NCBI GenBank assembly: GCA_023958085.1
Contig: JAMLGI010000005.1
Span: 62,001-126,000, forward strand
Source of the DNA: Solirubrobacterales bacterium
GTDB lineage: Bacteria > Actinomycetota > Thermoleophilia > Solirubrobacterales > 70-9
Length of the DNA stretch: 64,000 nucleotides
Direction of reading: 5' to 3'
Each line of letters opens with the position of its first letter. Position 1 is the first letter of the stretch. Made by a program: the position numbers and the translations under genes. The notes under the pieces were generated by a model. That model was not told the DNA's origin. It worked only from the letters and a program-made list of their open reading frames with translations, and did not search any database. Below, piece by piece: positions 41,078-50,435 of this stretch.

Positions 41078-44000
41078 TCAGCTCTCCTCCATCGCGGAAG
41101 CGATTGTCTGCGGTTCGGCCAGTTGCTGCGCGCGTTCGGCCTCGACCCTGGCCAGGACCCGCTTGTAGTCCTCGGGGAACACCTTCACGAACTCTCCGGC
41201 TGCCTCGGGCCACTTGTCGAGAATGGCGGCGGCAACGGTCGACCCGGTCCGGGCCAGGTGCTCCCGGAGCAGGTCGGCGAGAACCTCCCGGTCCGTTTCG
41301 TCCGGGGACTCAAGCTGGTTCAGCATCGAGGGGTTGACCCGGTCGGCAAAGTCGCCCTCCCGGTCGAGCACGAATGCGTGGCCGCCGCTCATCCCGGCGG
41401 CAAAGTTGCGGCCGGTCGGACCCAGGACCACGACGGTACCCCCGGTCATGTACTCGCAACCGTGGTCCCCCACCCCTTCGACCACCGCATCGGCACCGGA
41501 GTTCCGGACCGCGAACCGCTCACCGGCCAGACCCCGGAAAAAGGCCCGTCCGCTGGTCGCACCGTAAAGCGCCGTGTTCCCGACGATCACATTTTCCTCG
41601 GGTCGATAGGTCACACCCACCGGTGGTGAAACCGCGACGATTCCGCCGGACAGCCCCTTGCCGGCGTAGTCGTTGACCTCGCCCTGCAGGGCGAGCGAGA
41701 CCCCGGGGGCGAGCCAGGCCCCGAAGGACTGTCCGGCAGCACCGGTCAGGTTCACCTTGATCGACTCGGGCGACAGACCGGCCGCCCCGTGACGGACCGT
41801 GATTGCGTTCGAGAGGATGCCTCCGACCGCCCGGTCGACGTTCCTGATCGGCAGCGAGAGTTCCACTCGGCCGCCTCCCTCGATCGCCTCGCCGGCCGCT
41901 TCGATCAGCTTCCAGTCGAGGTTGTCCTCGAGCACCGGCTCTGGTGCCCGGGTGCGGTGGCGGGGTGCTGAGCCGTCGACCTCTTCGGGCCAGGCAAGCA
42001 GATCCCCGAGATCGATGCCCCGGGCCTTCCAGTGTTCGACCGCGTCGTCCGGTTCGAGCAGTTCGGTCCGGCCGATCAACTCGTCGATTGTCCGTACCCC
42101 GAGCTCGGCCATCACTCTCCGGGCCTCCTCGGCCACAAAGAAGAAGTAGTTGACCACGTGTTCCGGTTGTCCGGTGAAACGTCGACGCAACTCGGGATCC
42201 TGAGTCGCAATCCCGACCGGGCAGGTGTTCAGGTGGCAGGCCCGCATCATGATGCAGCCGGAGGCGATCAGCGGCGCGGTCGCGAAACCGAACTCGTCCG
42301 CTCCGAGCAGCGCGGCGATCACCACATCACGTCCGGTCTTCAGCTGCCCGTCCGTCTGCACCGTTATCCGGGAGCGCAGATCGTTCCGGAGCAGGGTCTG
42401 CTGGGTTTCGGCCAGGCCGATCTCCCACGGGATCCCGGCCGAGTGGACCGAGGAGAGCGGTGACGCCCCGGTGCCGCCGTCGTGTCCGGCGATCAGCACA
42501 TGGTCGGCATTGGCCTTGGCGACACCGGCGGCGACCGTGCCGACCCCGACCTCGGCCACCAGCTTCACCGAGACCGAAGCGGCCGGGTTGCCGCACCTCA
42601 GGTCGTAGATCAGCTGTTTCAGGTCCTCGATCGAGTAGATGTCGTGATGTGGTGGCGGCGAGATCAGGCCGACCCCCGGGGTCGTGTGCCGGACCGAGCC
42701 GATGTACTCGTCCACCTTGTGACCCGGAAGCTGTCCACCCTCGCCGGGCTTCGCTCCCTGAGCCATCTTGATCTGGAGCTGATCGGCGTTCGCCAGGTAC
42801 TCGATCGTGACTCCGAAGCGGCCGGAGGCGATCTGCTTGATCGCCGAGCGGCGCGAGTCGCCGTTGGCGTCGGGGGTGAAACGGACCGGATCCTCGCCGC
42901 CCTCACCGGTGTTCGACCGACCGCCTAGACGGTTCATCGCGATCGCCAGATTCTCGTGTGATTCACGGGAGATCGAGCCCAGGGACATCGCCCCCGTGGC
43001 AAACCGCTTCACGATCTCCTTTGCGGGTTCGACTTCGGCTACCGGTACGGCTCCCCCGACTGCCGGCCGGAGTCGCAGGAGCCCGCGCAGGGTGGCTCGC
43101 TTGACCGCGATCCCGTTGACCTGGGCGGCGAACTCGTCGTATCGCTCCTGGGCGTCCCCCCCGGTCCCACGCACCGCGTGCTGCACCAGCGAGATCGTCT
43201 CCGGGTTCCACTGGTGGAACTCGCCGTCCCGTCGCCACGCATAGACCCCGCCCACCGGCAGCAGGTCCTGTTCGGTTCCGGGATAGGCGGCGGCGTGTCG
43301 TTCCATCGTCTCGGTCGCGATCACGTCGATTCCGATGCCCCCGATCCGGGAGGCCGTCCCGGTGAAGTAGCGATCGATCAGGCCCCGTTCGAGGCCGACC
43401 GCTTCGAAAATCTGGGCTCCGCAGTAGGACCGGATCGTCGAGATCCCCATTTTCGAGATCGTCTTCAGCAGACCCTTGCCGATCGCCTTGACCACGTTTC
43501 GCTGCCCCTGTTCGGGCGAGCTGATGTCCGGCACGAGCCCCTCCGTCACGAGGTCGTCGACCGTGTCCAGCATCAGGTACGGGTTGATCGCCGAACAGCC
43601 GAATCCGATCAGGGTCGCCATGTGGTGCACCTCACGCGGTTCCCCGGACTCGAGAATCAGGCCCGCGCTCAGACGGGTGCCGGCCCGGACCAGATGGTGA
43701 TGAACCGCCCCCACGGCGAGCAGCGCCGGAATCGGGACCCGGCGCGGCCCGGCCCGGCGGTCGGAGAGAATCAGGATGTTCATGCCACGGGCGATCGCTT
43801 CGCTCGCCTCTTCGCAGACCACTTCGAGCCGGTCTGCCAGACCCTCCGGACCTTCGGCCGCATCCCAGGTGATGTCGAGCGTGTCGACCCTGAAGATGCT
43901 GCGATCGACGTGGCGGATGGTTTCCAGCTCCTGGTTCATCAGGATCGGCTGGTTCAACGAAAGCTGCCCGGCGTGTTCCCCCGTTTCACCGAGGAGGTTG

Positions 44001-45634
44001 TGCTCTGCTCCGATCCCGATCCCCAGGCTCATCACGATCTCCTCCCGGATCGGATCGATCGGCGGGTTCGTGACCTGGGCGAAGAGCTGCTTGAAGTAAG
44101 AGTAGAGCGGCGGCCGGTTGTCGGAAAGGACCGGCAGGGAACTGTCGTTGCCCATCGATCCGATCGGTTCGGCTCCGGCGGCGGCCATCGGGGCGATCAG
44201 AACCCTCAGATCCTCCTGTGAGTAGCCGAAGGCCCTCTGGCGCCGGGTGTTTGGTTCGACCCCGGTCATGGTGACGTAGGCGGTCGGCAGGTCGTCGAAA
44301 TGAACCGAGTTCTCGCCCACCCACCGGGAGTAGGGTGACGCGGATGCGACCTCGTGCTTGACCTCCTCGTCGGCCACGATCCGGTGGCGTTCGAGGTCGA
44401 CCAGGAAAAGCTTGCCGGGCCGCAGGCGGCCGGTTTTCAGGACTCTGCCCGGTTCGAACTCGAGCAGGCCGGCCTCGGATCCGAGCACGATCAGGCCGTC
44501 ATCGGTCAGGGTCCAGCGTCCCGGCCTGAGTCCGTTGCGGTCCAGGGTGGCTCCGATCATACGGCCGTCGGTGAAGCAGACCGCCGCGGGACCGTCCCAG
44601 GGCTCCATCAGGCAGGCGTGGTAGGCGTAGAACCCCTTCAGCTCGTCCGAGAGGTCGTCCCGGTCCCGCCAGGCCTCCGGGATCATCATCATCGCAGCGT
44701 GCGGCAGCGAGCGGCCGGAGAGCATCAGGAGTTCGAGCACGTTGTCGAAGGTGGCGGAGTCCGAACCGTCGGGACGGACCACCGGAGTCACCTTGTCCAG
44801 ATCCTCGCCGAAAAGCTCCGAAGCGAGCTGGGATTCCCGGGCCCGCATCCAGTTGATGTTGCCCCGCAGGGTGTTGATCTCCCCGTTGTGGGCGATCAGG
44901 CGGAACGGGTGGGCGAGGTCCCAGCTGGGAAAGGTGTTGGTCGAAAACCGGGAGTGGACGAGCGCCATCGCGGAGCGCAGACGGTGGTCGCCCAGTTCGG
45001 GGAAGAATCCAGCTACCTGGTGGGCGGTGAGCATCCCCTTGTAGACCACCGTGCGGGACGAGAAGGAGGCAATGTAGAGCTCCTCCCCGGCAGCGATCTC
45101 GCAGACCCGCCGGATCACGTACAGCTTGCGCTCGAAGGCGTCGCGATCCCCGGCCACCCCGGGTCCGGCCGCCACGAAGATCTGGGCGACGTGAGGCCGG
45201 GTCCGGTTCGAAACGCGGCCGACGTGTTCCGGATCCACCGGTACGTCCCGCCAGCCGATGACCCGCTGGCCCTCGGCCGCCGCCGTGTCGGCGATGAGCC
45301 GCTTGAGTTCTTCCCGGCGAGCACCGTTCTCCCGCGGGAGAAAGCACATTCCGACCCCGTACTCGCCTGCGGCGGGCAGTTCGAAACCGGACTCTTCCCG
45401 GTAGAACAGATCGGGGACCTGGATCAGGATCCCGGCGCCGTCGCCGGTGCTGGCGTCTGCGCCCTCGGCACCACGATGCTCGAGGTTCTCGAGAGCCAGG
45501 AGGCCCTGGCTGACGACTTCGTGACGAGGACGGTTGTCCAGGCGGGCGACCATCGCCACCCCACAGGCATCATGTTCGTTTCGTGAGTCGTAAAGGCCGT
45601 CGGTTCGGGCCGACGACGGGGTGAAGTCCGTCAT
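41078..45634 (-). CDS. gltB: Glutamate synthase large subunit GltB
   Basis: GltB combines glutamine and 2-oxoglutarate into two glutamates. From ATG 45634 the protein is 1518 aa. Cys24 in EHDACGVAM is the glutaminase nucleophile exposed after removal of a short propeptide. The central and FMN-binding domains have IKMAQGAKPGEGGQLPGHKV and GHDGGTGASPLSS. The 3Fe-4S cysteines are in CIMMRACHLNTCPVG. The C-terminal beta-helix (GGTVVVLGPTGRNFAAGMSGG) is complete. Its partner gltD follows immediately but carries a frameshift. The frame continues upstream to 45796 with no conserved residues. Confidence 0.96.
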   Translation of the reverse strand: MTDFTPSSARTDGLYDSRNEHDACGVAMVARLDNRPRHEVVSQGLLALENLEHRGAEGADASTGDGAGILIQVPDLFYREESGFELPAAGEYGVGMCFLPRENGARREELKRLIADTAAAEGQRVIGWRDVPVDPEHVGRVSNRTRPHVAQIFVAAGPGVAGDRDAFERKLYVIRRVCEIAAGEELYIASFSSRTVVYKGMLTAHQVAGFFPELGDHRLRSAMALVHSRFSTNTFPSWDLAHPFRLIAHNGEINTLRGNINWMRARESQLASELFGEDLDKVTPVVRPDGSDSATFDNVLELLMLSGRSLPHAAMMMIPEAWRDRDDLSDELKGFYAYHACLMEPWDGPAAVCFTDGRMIGATLDRNGLRPGRWTLTDDGLIVLGSEAGLLEFEPGRVLKTGRLRPGKLFLVDLERHRIVADEEVKHEVASASPYSRWVGENSVHFDDLPTAYVTMTGVEPNTRRQRAFGYSQEDLRVLIAPMAAAGAEPIGSMGNDSSLPVLSDNRPPLYSYFKQLFAQVTNPPIDPIREEIVMSLGIGIGAEHNLLGETGEHAGQLSLNQPILMNQELETIRHVDRSIFRVDTLDITWDAAEGPEGLADRLEVVCEEASEAIARGMNILILSDRRAGPRRVPIPALLAVGAVHHHLVRAGTRLSAGLILESGEPREVHHMATLIGFGCSAINPYLMLDTVDDLVTEGLVPDISSPEQGQRNVVKAIGKGLLKTISKMGISTIRSYCGAQIFEAVGLERGLIDRYFTGTASRIGGIGIDVIATETMERHAAAYPGTEQDLLPVGGVYAWRRDGEFHQWNPETISLVQHAVRGTGGDAQERYDEFAAQVNGIAVKRATLRGLLRLRPAVGGAVPVAEVEPAKEIVKRFATGAMSLGSISRESHENLAIAMNRLGGRSNTGEGGEDPVRFTPDANGDSRRSAIKQIASGRFGVTIEYLANADQLQIKMAQGAKPGEGGQLPGHKVDEYIGSVRHTTPGVGLISPPPHHDIYSIEDLKQLIYDLRCGNPAASVSVKLVAEVGVGTVAAGVAKANADHVLIAGHDGGTGASPLSSVHSAGIPWEIGLAETQQTLLRNDLRSRITVQTDGQLKTGRDVVIAALLGADEFGFATAPLIASGCIMMRACHLNTCPVGIATQDPELRRRFTGQPEHVVNYFFFVAEEARRVMAELGVRTIDELIGRTELLEPDDAVEHWKARGIDLGDLLAWPEEVDGSAPRHRTRAPEPVLEDNLDWKLIEAAGEAIEGGGRVELSLPIRNVDRAVGGILSNAITVRHGAAGLSPESIKVNLTGAAGQSFGAWLAPGVSLALQGEVNDYAGKGLSGGIVAVSPPVGVTYRPEENVIVGNTALYGATSGRAFFRGLAGERFAVRNSGADAVVEGVGDHGCEYMTGGTVVVLGPTGRNFAAGMSGGHAFVLDREGDFADRVNPSMLNQLESPDETDREVLADLLREHLARTGSTVAAAILDKWPEAAGEFVKVFPEDYKRVLARVEAERAQQLAEPQTIASAMEES

Positions 45635-45789
45635 ATGATTGCGCTTTCGGTGCCGGATTGCGCGGCCTCCGGAGCAGTCGGCGTGGTGACCGGATACCGA
45701 TCCCACCGCCCGGTCAACTCCGGACCGCCGGAGAATTTTACAGATCGACCGGCCGACCGCTCGACAGATCAGCCAGAATCGGAACCGGA

Positions 45790-46578
45790 TTGCCAACCCA
45801 GACCCTGATCGAATCCCTGCCAGTCCTGCTCGCGACGGCCGACCCTGCAGCCGGGGTCGGGTTGCTGGCCGCGCTCCTGGCAGGCATGGTCTCGTTCCTT
45901 TCTCCCTGCGTTCTGCCGCTGGTTCCCGGCTACCTGTCCGCCGTATCAGGCATGAGTCTGGATGAGCTTGAACAGGGCGACTGGCGGAGGGTTCTCACCC
46001 CGAGCCTGTTTTTCGTGGCCAGTTTCTCGGCGGTCTTCATCCTGCTTGGTCTGACCGCCACCCAGCTCGGGGCGACCCTCTCGGATCACCGGAACCTTCT
46101 GGACAAGATCGCAGGGACCCTGATCATCGCGATGGGGGTGCTCTTCGTCGCCTCCTTCTTCTTCACCAGGCTGAATCGGGAGTGGCGGTTCGACGGCCTG
46201 ATGGCACGTGCCGGACGCGGGGGGCCGATCGTGGCCGGCGCGGCATTTGCGGTTGCCTGGACCCCCTGCATCGGCCCGACGCTCGGGGCGATCCTCGGGG
46301 CAGCCGCAGCGACCGCCTCCGCCCCGCGCGGAGCGCTGCTCCTGGCGGTCTACTCGGCCGGCCTGGGGATCCCCTTCCTCGCCACGGCGCTCGCTTTCAA
46401 CCGGATGACCACGGCGTTCAACGTGATCAAGCGTCACTACAGCCTGATCATCGCGATCGGCGGGGTGATCCTGATCGTGATGGGGATCCTGATCCTGACC
46501 GGCGAGCTGTACCGGATAAACATCGAGATCCAGCGCTGGATGACCCGCACCGGAATCGATTTCTGGAACTCGGTCTGA
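45790..46578 (+). CDS. ccdA: CcdA-type thiol-disulfide membrane transporter
   Basis: CcdA/DsbD-type proteins move reducing power across the membrane for cytochrome c maturation or disulfide repair. The 262-residue protein has six helices with the conserved pair C40 (FLSPCVLPLVPGYLS) and C160 (WTPCIGPTLGAILG). TTG 45790 gives a normal length. The frame stays open upstream to 45658, but that part is not hydrophobic and overlaps the gltB promoter. No ResB/ResC gene lies beside it. The 45635-45789 gap must hold both divergent promoters; I saw no clear regulator site. Confidence 0.9.
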   Translation: MPTQTLIESLPVLLATADPAAGVGLLAALLAGMVSFLSPCVLPLVPGYLSAVSGMSLDELEQGDWRRVLTPSLFFVASFSAVFILLGLTATQLGATLSDHRNLLDKIAGTLIIAMGVLFVASFFFTRLNREWRFDGLMARAGRGGPIVAGAAFAVAWTPCIGPTLGAILGAAAATASAPRGALLLAVYSAGLGIPFLATALAFNRMTTAFNVIKRHYSLIIAIGGVILIVMGILILTGELYRINIEIQRWMTRTGIDFWNSV

Positions 46579-46627
46579 TCGCCTTCCAGCCCGCGCCCGT
46601 CGCCGTGAGGTTCGTCGCGGTTCCGGC

Positions 46628-47020
46628 TCAGTTCCAGGTCGGCGTTCCGGGAGGTCCGTCCGGGCCCCGGCGTCCCGGTTGCCCCTCGTCCGGATCCACA
46701 CCGGGCGACGGCGCCACGGTCACGTACTCCCTGCCCACCGCCTCGGCCTCCTCCAGGTCCTCCCCTTCGAGATCCCGGGAGCAGACGATCACGAACCGGC
46801 CGGTCCCGACGTTCGGATCGGGTACCACGGGAAGGCCCCGGATCTCCTCCCATCCCAGCCGTTCGACCTCGAACGGATTCATCCGGACTTCGGCGGCCGG
46901 AAACGGGCAGGAGGCGTTGTGCTGATCGATCGCTTTCGAGATCGCCTCGAGATTCTTGACTTCTGCCGAACTCACCGGCCCAAGTATGGCGAATCCGTCC
47001 CTTCCGGGGCTGATCTTCAC
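46628..47020 (-). CDS. Hypothetical protein
   Basis: A soluble, acidic 130-residue protein from GTG 47020. The folded-looking core (VSSAEVKNLEAISKAIDQHN, then MNPFEVERLGWEEIRGLPVV and VGTGRFVIVCSRDLEGEDL) is followed by a Pro/Gly-rich tail. No family is recognised. The frame remains open to 47254 but enters DNA opposite nadE, so the shorter start is used. It is convergent to ccdA and divergent from nadE. Confidence 0.7.
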   Translation of the reverse strand: MKISPGRDGFAILGPVSSAEVKNLEAISKAIDQHNASCPFPAAEVRMNPFEVERLGWEEIRGLPVVPDPNVGTGRFVIVCSRDLEGEDLEEAEAVGREYVTVAPSPGVDPDEGQPGRRGPDGPPGTPTWN

Positions 47021-47096
47021 GCTCCCGATGGTGCCGGATCCGGTTGCGGCCGGGCCCGAAATCCGGCCCGCTTTCACGCCGACGCCGCCCAGCCGT

Positions 47097-47102
47097 GATA
47101 AT
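47097..47102 (+). promoter_or_regulatory. Predicted -10 of nadE
   Basis: GATAAT ends six bases before GTG 47109. This is a good -10 at the spacing of a leaderless mRNA. Confidence 0.5.
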
Positions 47103-47108
47103 CGAGCT

Positions 47109-48731
47109 GTGGATACCCCGGTAACAGTCGCCCTGGCCCAGACCAACCCGGCTACCGGAGACCTCGACGCCAACGCGGCGACGGTCGTCGAATGGTGCGA
47201 CCAGGCTGCCGCCGCCGGAGCCGACCTGGTCCTGTTCCCCGAACTGGCGCTCACCGGCTACGGCGCGGACGACCTGTTTTCCAGGGGCGACTTTCTCAGG
47301 GCATCGATGCGGACCCTGGAGCAGGTAGCGGAGCGGATCCGGGGGACCACCGCGCTGGTCGGATTTCCCGAACTCGTGTCCGATCGCGGATCGGGGACGT
47401 CACCGGTCGCTCCGCTCGCGGCGAACTCGATCGCGGCCCTGGCGGACGGTGAAATCCGTGGCGTCTACCGCAAGCGGCATCTCTCCCGGGCCGGTGGCGT
47501 CGATCAACCCGGCCGGTTCGTGGCGGGCACGGCTCCCTTCGGGTTCGGGTTGGGTGAACACGACGTGGCCTTGCTCGGTGGCGGCGAGTACCGCAGTCCG
47601 CTGGTCCCGGGAGCAGGCCTGATCGCTGTGGCAGGGGCCTTCCCGTATGTGCGCGGGGGGAAGCGGGGTCGGGAGGAGGAGCTGCGGCGGCTGGCCACCG
47701 AACAGACGGCCTGGGTTGCCTGCACGGATTTCGGGGGCGGACAGGACGAGCTCATCTTTCAGGGCGCCAGCGCTCTGATCTCGCCGGACGGCGGGGTGGT
47801 GGCCCGCGCCGGACAGTTCGCCGGGGAACTCCTGGTTGCGACATCCGGCATCGGCATCCGGGAAGAACCGGGGGATCTGGAGGAGCTGTACATGGCGCTG
47901 GTGGCCGGAACCCGGGACTTCATCGTGAAGAATGGCTTCGGCCGGGTCGGCCTCGGACTTTCCGGAGGTCTCGATTCCGCCCTGACCGCAGCCTTGGCGG
48001 TTGATGCGATCGGGGCCGACCGGGTGAGTCTCGTGATCATGCCTTCCCGCCACTCGAGCGAGGAGACCCAGTCCGATGCCCGTCGCTTCGCCGCCGATCT
48101 CGGATGCGAGCTGATCGAACTGCCGATCGAGGGCCCACTGGCCGCCTTTCAGGCGCTGCTGGGCCGGGACTCGGCCGGACTCGCGGAGGAAAACCTGCAG
48201 GCGCGAATCCGGGGCAGCCTGCTGATGGCCCTGGCGAACAGCCGCGGCTGGCTGGTCCTCGCGACCGGCAACAAGAGCGAGTCGGCGGTCGGCTACAGCA
48301 CTCTCTACGGCGACATGGTCGGTGGCTTCGACCCGATCCAGGATGTCTCGAAGACCGTCGCTTTCAAGCTCTGTCGCTACCGGAACGGAATCAGTCCGGT
48401 GATCCCGGAGTCGATCATCGAGCGGCCGCCGTCGGCCGAGCTGCGGCCGGGACAGAAGGACTCGGATGCGCTGCCCGAGTACGACGTTCTCGATCGCATC
48501 CTCGAGCGGTACATCGAAGCCGGCCAGAGTGCCGCAGAGATCGTCGCATCCGGGGAGAGCCCCGAGACCGTGGCCGAGGTGATCTCGCTGGTGGACCGTT
48601 CCGAGTACAAGCGCCGGCAGGCGCCTCCCGGCCTCAAGGTCTCGCCGGTGAGCTTCACCCGTGACCGCCGGATGCCGCTGACCGGGCGATTTTCCGGGGA
48701 GCCGACGGACTCCCGGGACAGCGCGGTCTGA
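47109..48731 (+). CDS. nadE: NAD+ synthetase with a glutaminase domain lacking its catalytic cysteine
   Basis: NadE turns deamido-NAD into NAD. The N-terminal nitrilase-like domain should supply ammonia from glutamine: Glu45 (FPELALTGY) and Lys122 (YRKRHLS) are present, but the usual ICEDIW cysteine region reads ALLGGGEYRSP (about 155-164) with no cysteine. The C-terminal synthetase domain is intact: the PP-loop LGLSGGLDSALTAAL, then ATGNKSE and YSTLYGDMVGGF, plus the PSAELRPGQKDSDALPEYD tail. It is 540 aa. It therefore probably uses free ammonia, while the amidase domain persists for structure or regulation. Start is GTG 47109, matching VALAQTNPATGDL. Confidence 0.93.
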   Translation: MDTPVTVALAQTNPATGDLDANAATVVEWCDQAAAAGADLVLFPELALTGYGADDLFSRGDFLRASMRTLEQVAERIRGTTALVGFPELVSDRGSGTSPVAPLAANSIAALADGEIRGVYRKRHLSRAGGVDQPGRFVAGTAPFGFGLGEHDVALLGGGEYRSPLVPGAGLIAVAGAFPYVRGGKRGREEELRRLATEQTAWVACTDFGGGQDELIFQGASALISPDGGVVARAGQFAGELLVATSGIGIREEPGDLEELYMALVAGTRDFIVKNGFGRVGLGLSGGLDSALTAALAVDAIGADRVSLVIMPSRHSSEETQSDARRFAADLGCELIELPIEGPLAAFQALLGRDSAGLAEENLQARIRGSLLMALANSRGWLVLATGNKSESAVGYSTLYGDMVGGFDPIQDVSKTVAFKLCRYRNGISPVIPESIIERPPSAELRPGQKDSDALPEYDVLDRILERYIEAGQSAAEIVASGESPETVAEVISLVDRSEYKRRQAPPGLKVSPVSFTRDRRMPLTGRFSGEPTDSRDSAV

Positions 48732-49160
48732 TCAGCTCTTGACCAGGGCGTCCAGATCGGCACCCTCGGGTGCCGGTCGCACCGCCATCGTCATCTGGCC
48801 GATCGCACAGACCCGGCCCGAGAGGTCCTTGACCTCGGCTCGCCAGACCCAGGTCATCCGGCCCCGGTGAACGGCCACCGCTTCGACCTCGATCCCACCT
48901 TCGGAAACCGGACGAAGGAGGTTCAGGGAGATCGACTGTCCCATCGCGATCCGGCCTTCCGGAATCACCGCCTTCGCGGTTGCGGACGAGCAGAGCGACT
49001 CGATCATGCTCGCCATCACGCCGCCGTGCATGATTCCCATGGGCTGTCGGAGGTAGTCCTCCATCTTCAGCCGGAGGCGGGCGCCATCGGGATCCTCGGA
49101 GATCCATTCGGTGCCCAGGTGGACGTCGTACGGGGAAACGGGAAGCTCGATCTCGGCCAT
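48732..49160 (-). CDS. PaaI-type hotdog thioesterase
   Basis: From ATG 49160 this is a 142-residue hotdog-fold protein. The signature MGIMHGGVMASMIESL includes the HGG loop and the acidic residue a few positions on. The family hydrolyses acyl- or phenylacetyl-CoA-like thioesters. The stop touches that of the convergent nadE (48731/48732). The gene diverges from the HTH/anti-sigma-like gene with 34 bases between starts. Confidence 0.9.
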   Translation of the reverse strand: MAEIELPVSPYDVHLGTEWISEDPDGARLRLKMEDYLRQPMGIMHGGVMASMIESLCSSATAKAVIPEGRIAMGQSISLNLLRPVSEGGIEVEAVAVHRGRMTWVWRAEVKDLSGRVCAIGQMTMAVRPAPEGADLDALVKS

Positions 49161-49181
49161 CTTCCGCCGATCATAAACGCA

Positions 49182-49187
49182 TAGAGT
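49182..49187 (+). promoter_or_regulatory. Predicted -10 of the HTH/RskA-like gene
   Basis: TAGAGT ends seven bases before ATG 49195, consistent with a leaderless mRNA. It is within the 34-base divergent gap shared with the thioesterase gene. Confidence 0.45.
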
Positions 49188-49194
49188 CACCCGC

Positions 49195-50232
49195 ATGAGC
49201 CTCACCGCGGAAAGCCGCACCGTCCTCAAACTGGTCCTGGTCCGGGGCAAGTCCTACCGCGAGATCGGGGATCTGCTCGGGATCGAGGAACCGGCGGCCC
49301 GGGCCCGCGCCCATCAGGCGCTGGCGGAGCTCTCGGTGCCGGGTGAACCCGCCCTCGATGGCGAGGTCTGCGACGTTCTGCTCGGCCAGGCCGATCCGAT
49401 CACTGCCGCCGCGTTGGCCCGTCAGCGCGAAGGGGACCCCGAGCTGGCCGAGCGGATCGAGGTGATCGAGGAGCAGCTTCGGCTGGTCGCCCCCCGGAGA
49501 ACTGTGGCCACGCCCGATCCGGCCCTCTCCCCCGCGGCGGACGTCACCCACCCCGAAACCCTGTCCCCCGCCGCCGGCGGCAAACCCGCGCCGGTTCGGG
49601 ACTCGACCGGTACTCCCGGATTCAGCAGCCAGCTCACCGCCGCCCAGCGGCGGCTGGTGGCGTTGCTGCTCGGGGCGGCGCTCCTGGCCGTGATCCTGGT
49701 CTTGATCCTGACCGGTGTCATCGGCGGCTCCGATGACAAACCGGATGACGGCAGCCCACCCCCGACCACGGCGAGGCTGGAGGCCGTACCGGGAGAGTCC
49801 GGCGAGGGCACCGCCCAGATCGGCTTCAACTCCCAGGGTGGCCTCGCCGCCAACCTTCAGGTGAGCGGCCTTGAGCCGAACCGCCGGAACCAGACCTATG
49901 CGATCTGGTTCTACGGTTCAAAGGGTGCGTTTCCGGTCAACCAGTCCCGGGTCGGCGAATCCGGTGAGCTGGCCGGCCAGATCGCCCTGAACGAGGCGGT
50001 GATCTGCCTGATCGCGGCCGACGTCTTTCCCGAGATCAGGGTTTCCCGCGTCAGCCAGGTCCAGATGAACCGGAGCCTCCGCGCGGCCCGACGGGCAAAC
50101 GGGGGAAGCGGTCGCATTCCCGACTACGCGGGCGAGACGGTTCTCACCGGACAGATCTCGATGCCCCAGGAAGCCAAGGACCAGATCGTCCCGGGGTGCA
50201 CCGGGGCTACCCAGGCCGGGTCGGCCGGCTGA
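49195..50232 (+). CDS. Membrane-tethered protein with a sigma-region-4-like HTH and an RskA-like extracellular domain
   Basis: Domain order in 345 aa is as follows. An N-terminal helix-turn-helix resembles sigma factor region 4 (KSYREIGDLLGIEEPAARARAHQAL, about 19-43, written here as one motif in two helices). A Pro-rich linker (100-140), one transmembrane helix (153-177) and an outside domain follow. In the outside domain LEPNRRNQTYAIWFYG and VSRVSQVQMNRSL resemble the anti-sigma-K (RskA) C-terminal fold. It combines a sigma-like DNA reader with an anti-sigma-like sensor in one protein. No sigma factor gene is adjacent. It is probably a cell-envelope signalling protein; the signal is unknown. 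Confidence 0.82.
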   Translation: MSLTAESRTVLKLVLVRGKSYREIGDLLGIEEPAARARAHQALAELSVPGEPALDGEVCDVLLGQADPITAAALARQREGDPELAERIEVIEEQLRLVAPRRTVATPDPALSPAADVTHPETLSPAAGGKPAPVRDSTGTPGFSSQLTAAQRRLVALLLGAALLAVILVLILTGVIGGSDDKPDDGSPPPTTARLEAVPGESGEGTAQIGFNSQGGLAANLQVSGLEPNRRNQTYAIWFYGSKGAFPVNQSRVGESGELAGQIALNEAVICLIAADVFPEIRVSRVSQVQMNRSLRAARRANGGSGRIPDYAGETVLTGQISMPQEAKDQIVPGCTGATQAGSAG

Positions 50233-50265
50233 CCCGGGACCAGCCGCAACACCGCCGCCATGATG

Positions 50266-50312
50266 TTCTGGAGCCGATTTGGGCCATATAGCCGCCACTA
50301 TCGGCTCCAGAA
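50266..50312. repeat. Tandem stem-loop, copy 1
   Basis: TTCTGGAGCCGAT (50266-50278) pairs perfectly with ATCGGCTCCAGAA (50300-50312) over a 21-base loop, which contains a second small stem (GGGC/GCCG). The unit repeats 71 bases later. It lies 34 bases after the HTH/RskA-like gene, in a convergent gap. Confidence 0.8.
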
Positions 50313-50336
50313 AGACCAAGGACCGCCGCCGTAATG

Positions 50337-50383
50337 TTCTGGAGCCGATTTAGGCGCAATGGTCGCCACTATCGGCTCCAGAA
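50337..50383. repeat. Tandem stem-loop, copy 2
   Basis: The same 13-base arms (50337-50349 and 50371-50383) are present with a different 21-base loop, where compensating changes preserve an inner stem (GGCG/TCGCC). No U-tract follows on either strand, so a simple terminator is not obvious. The 50233-50435 gap holds nothing else. Confidence 0.8.
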
Positions 50384-50435
50384 TGATCTTGGGCTGGCGG
50401 CTCGGTCTGTCTTGGCCTTGATGCGCGGTGTGACT

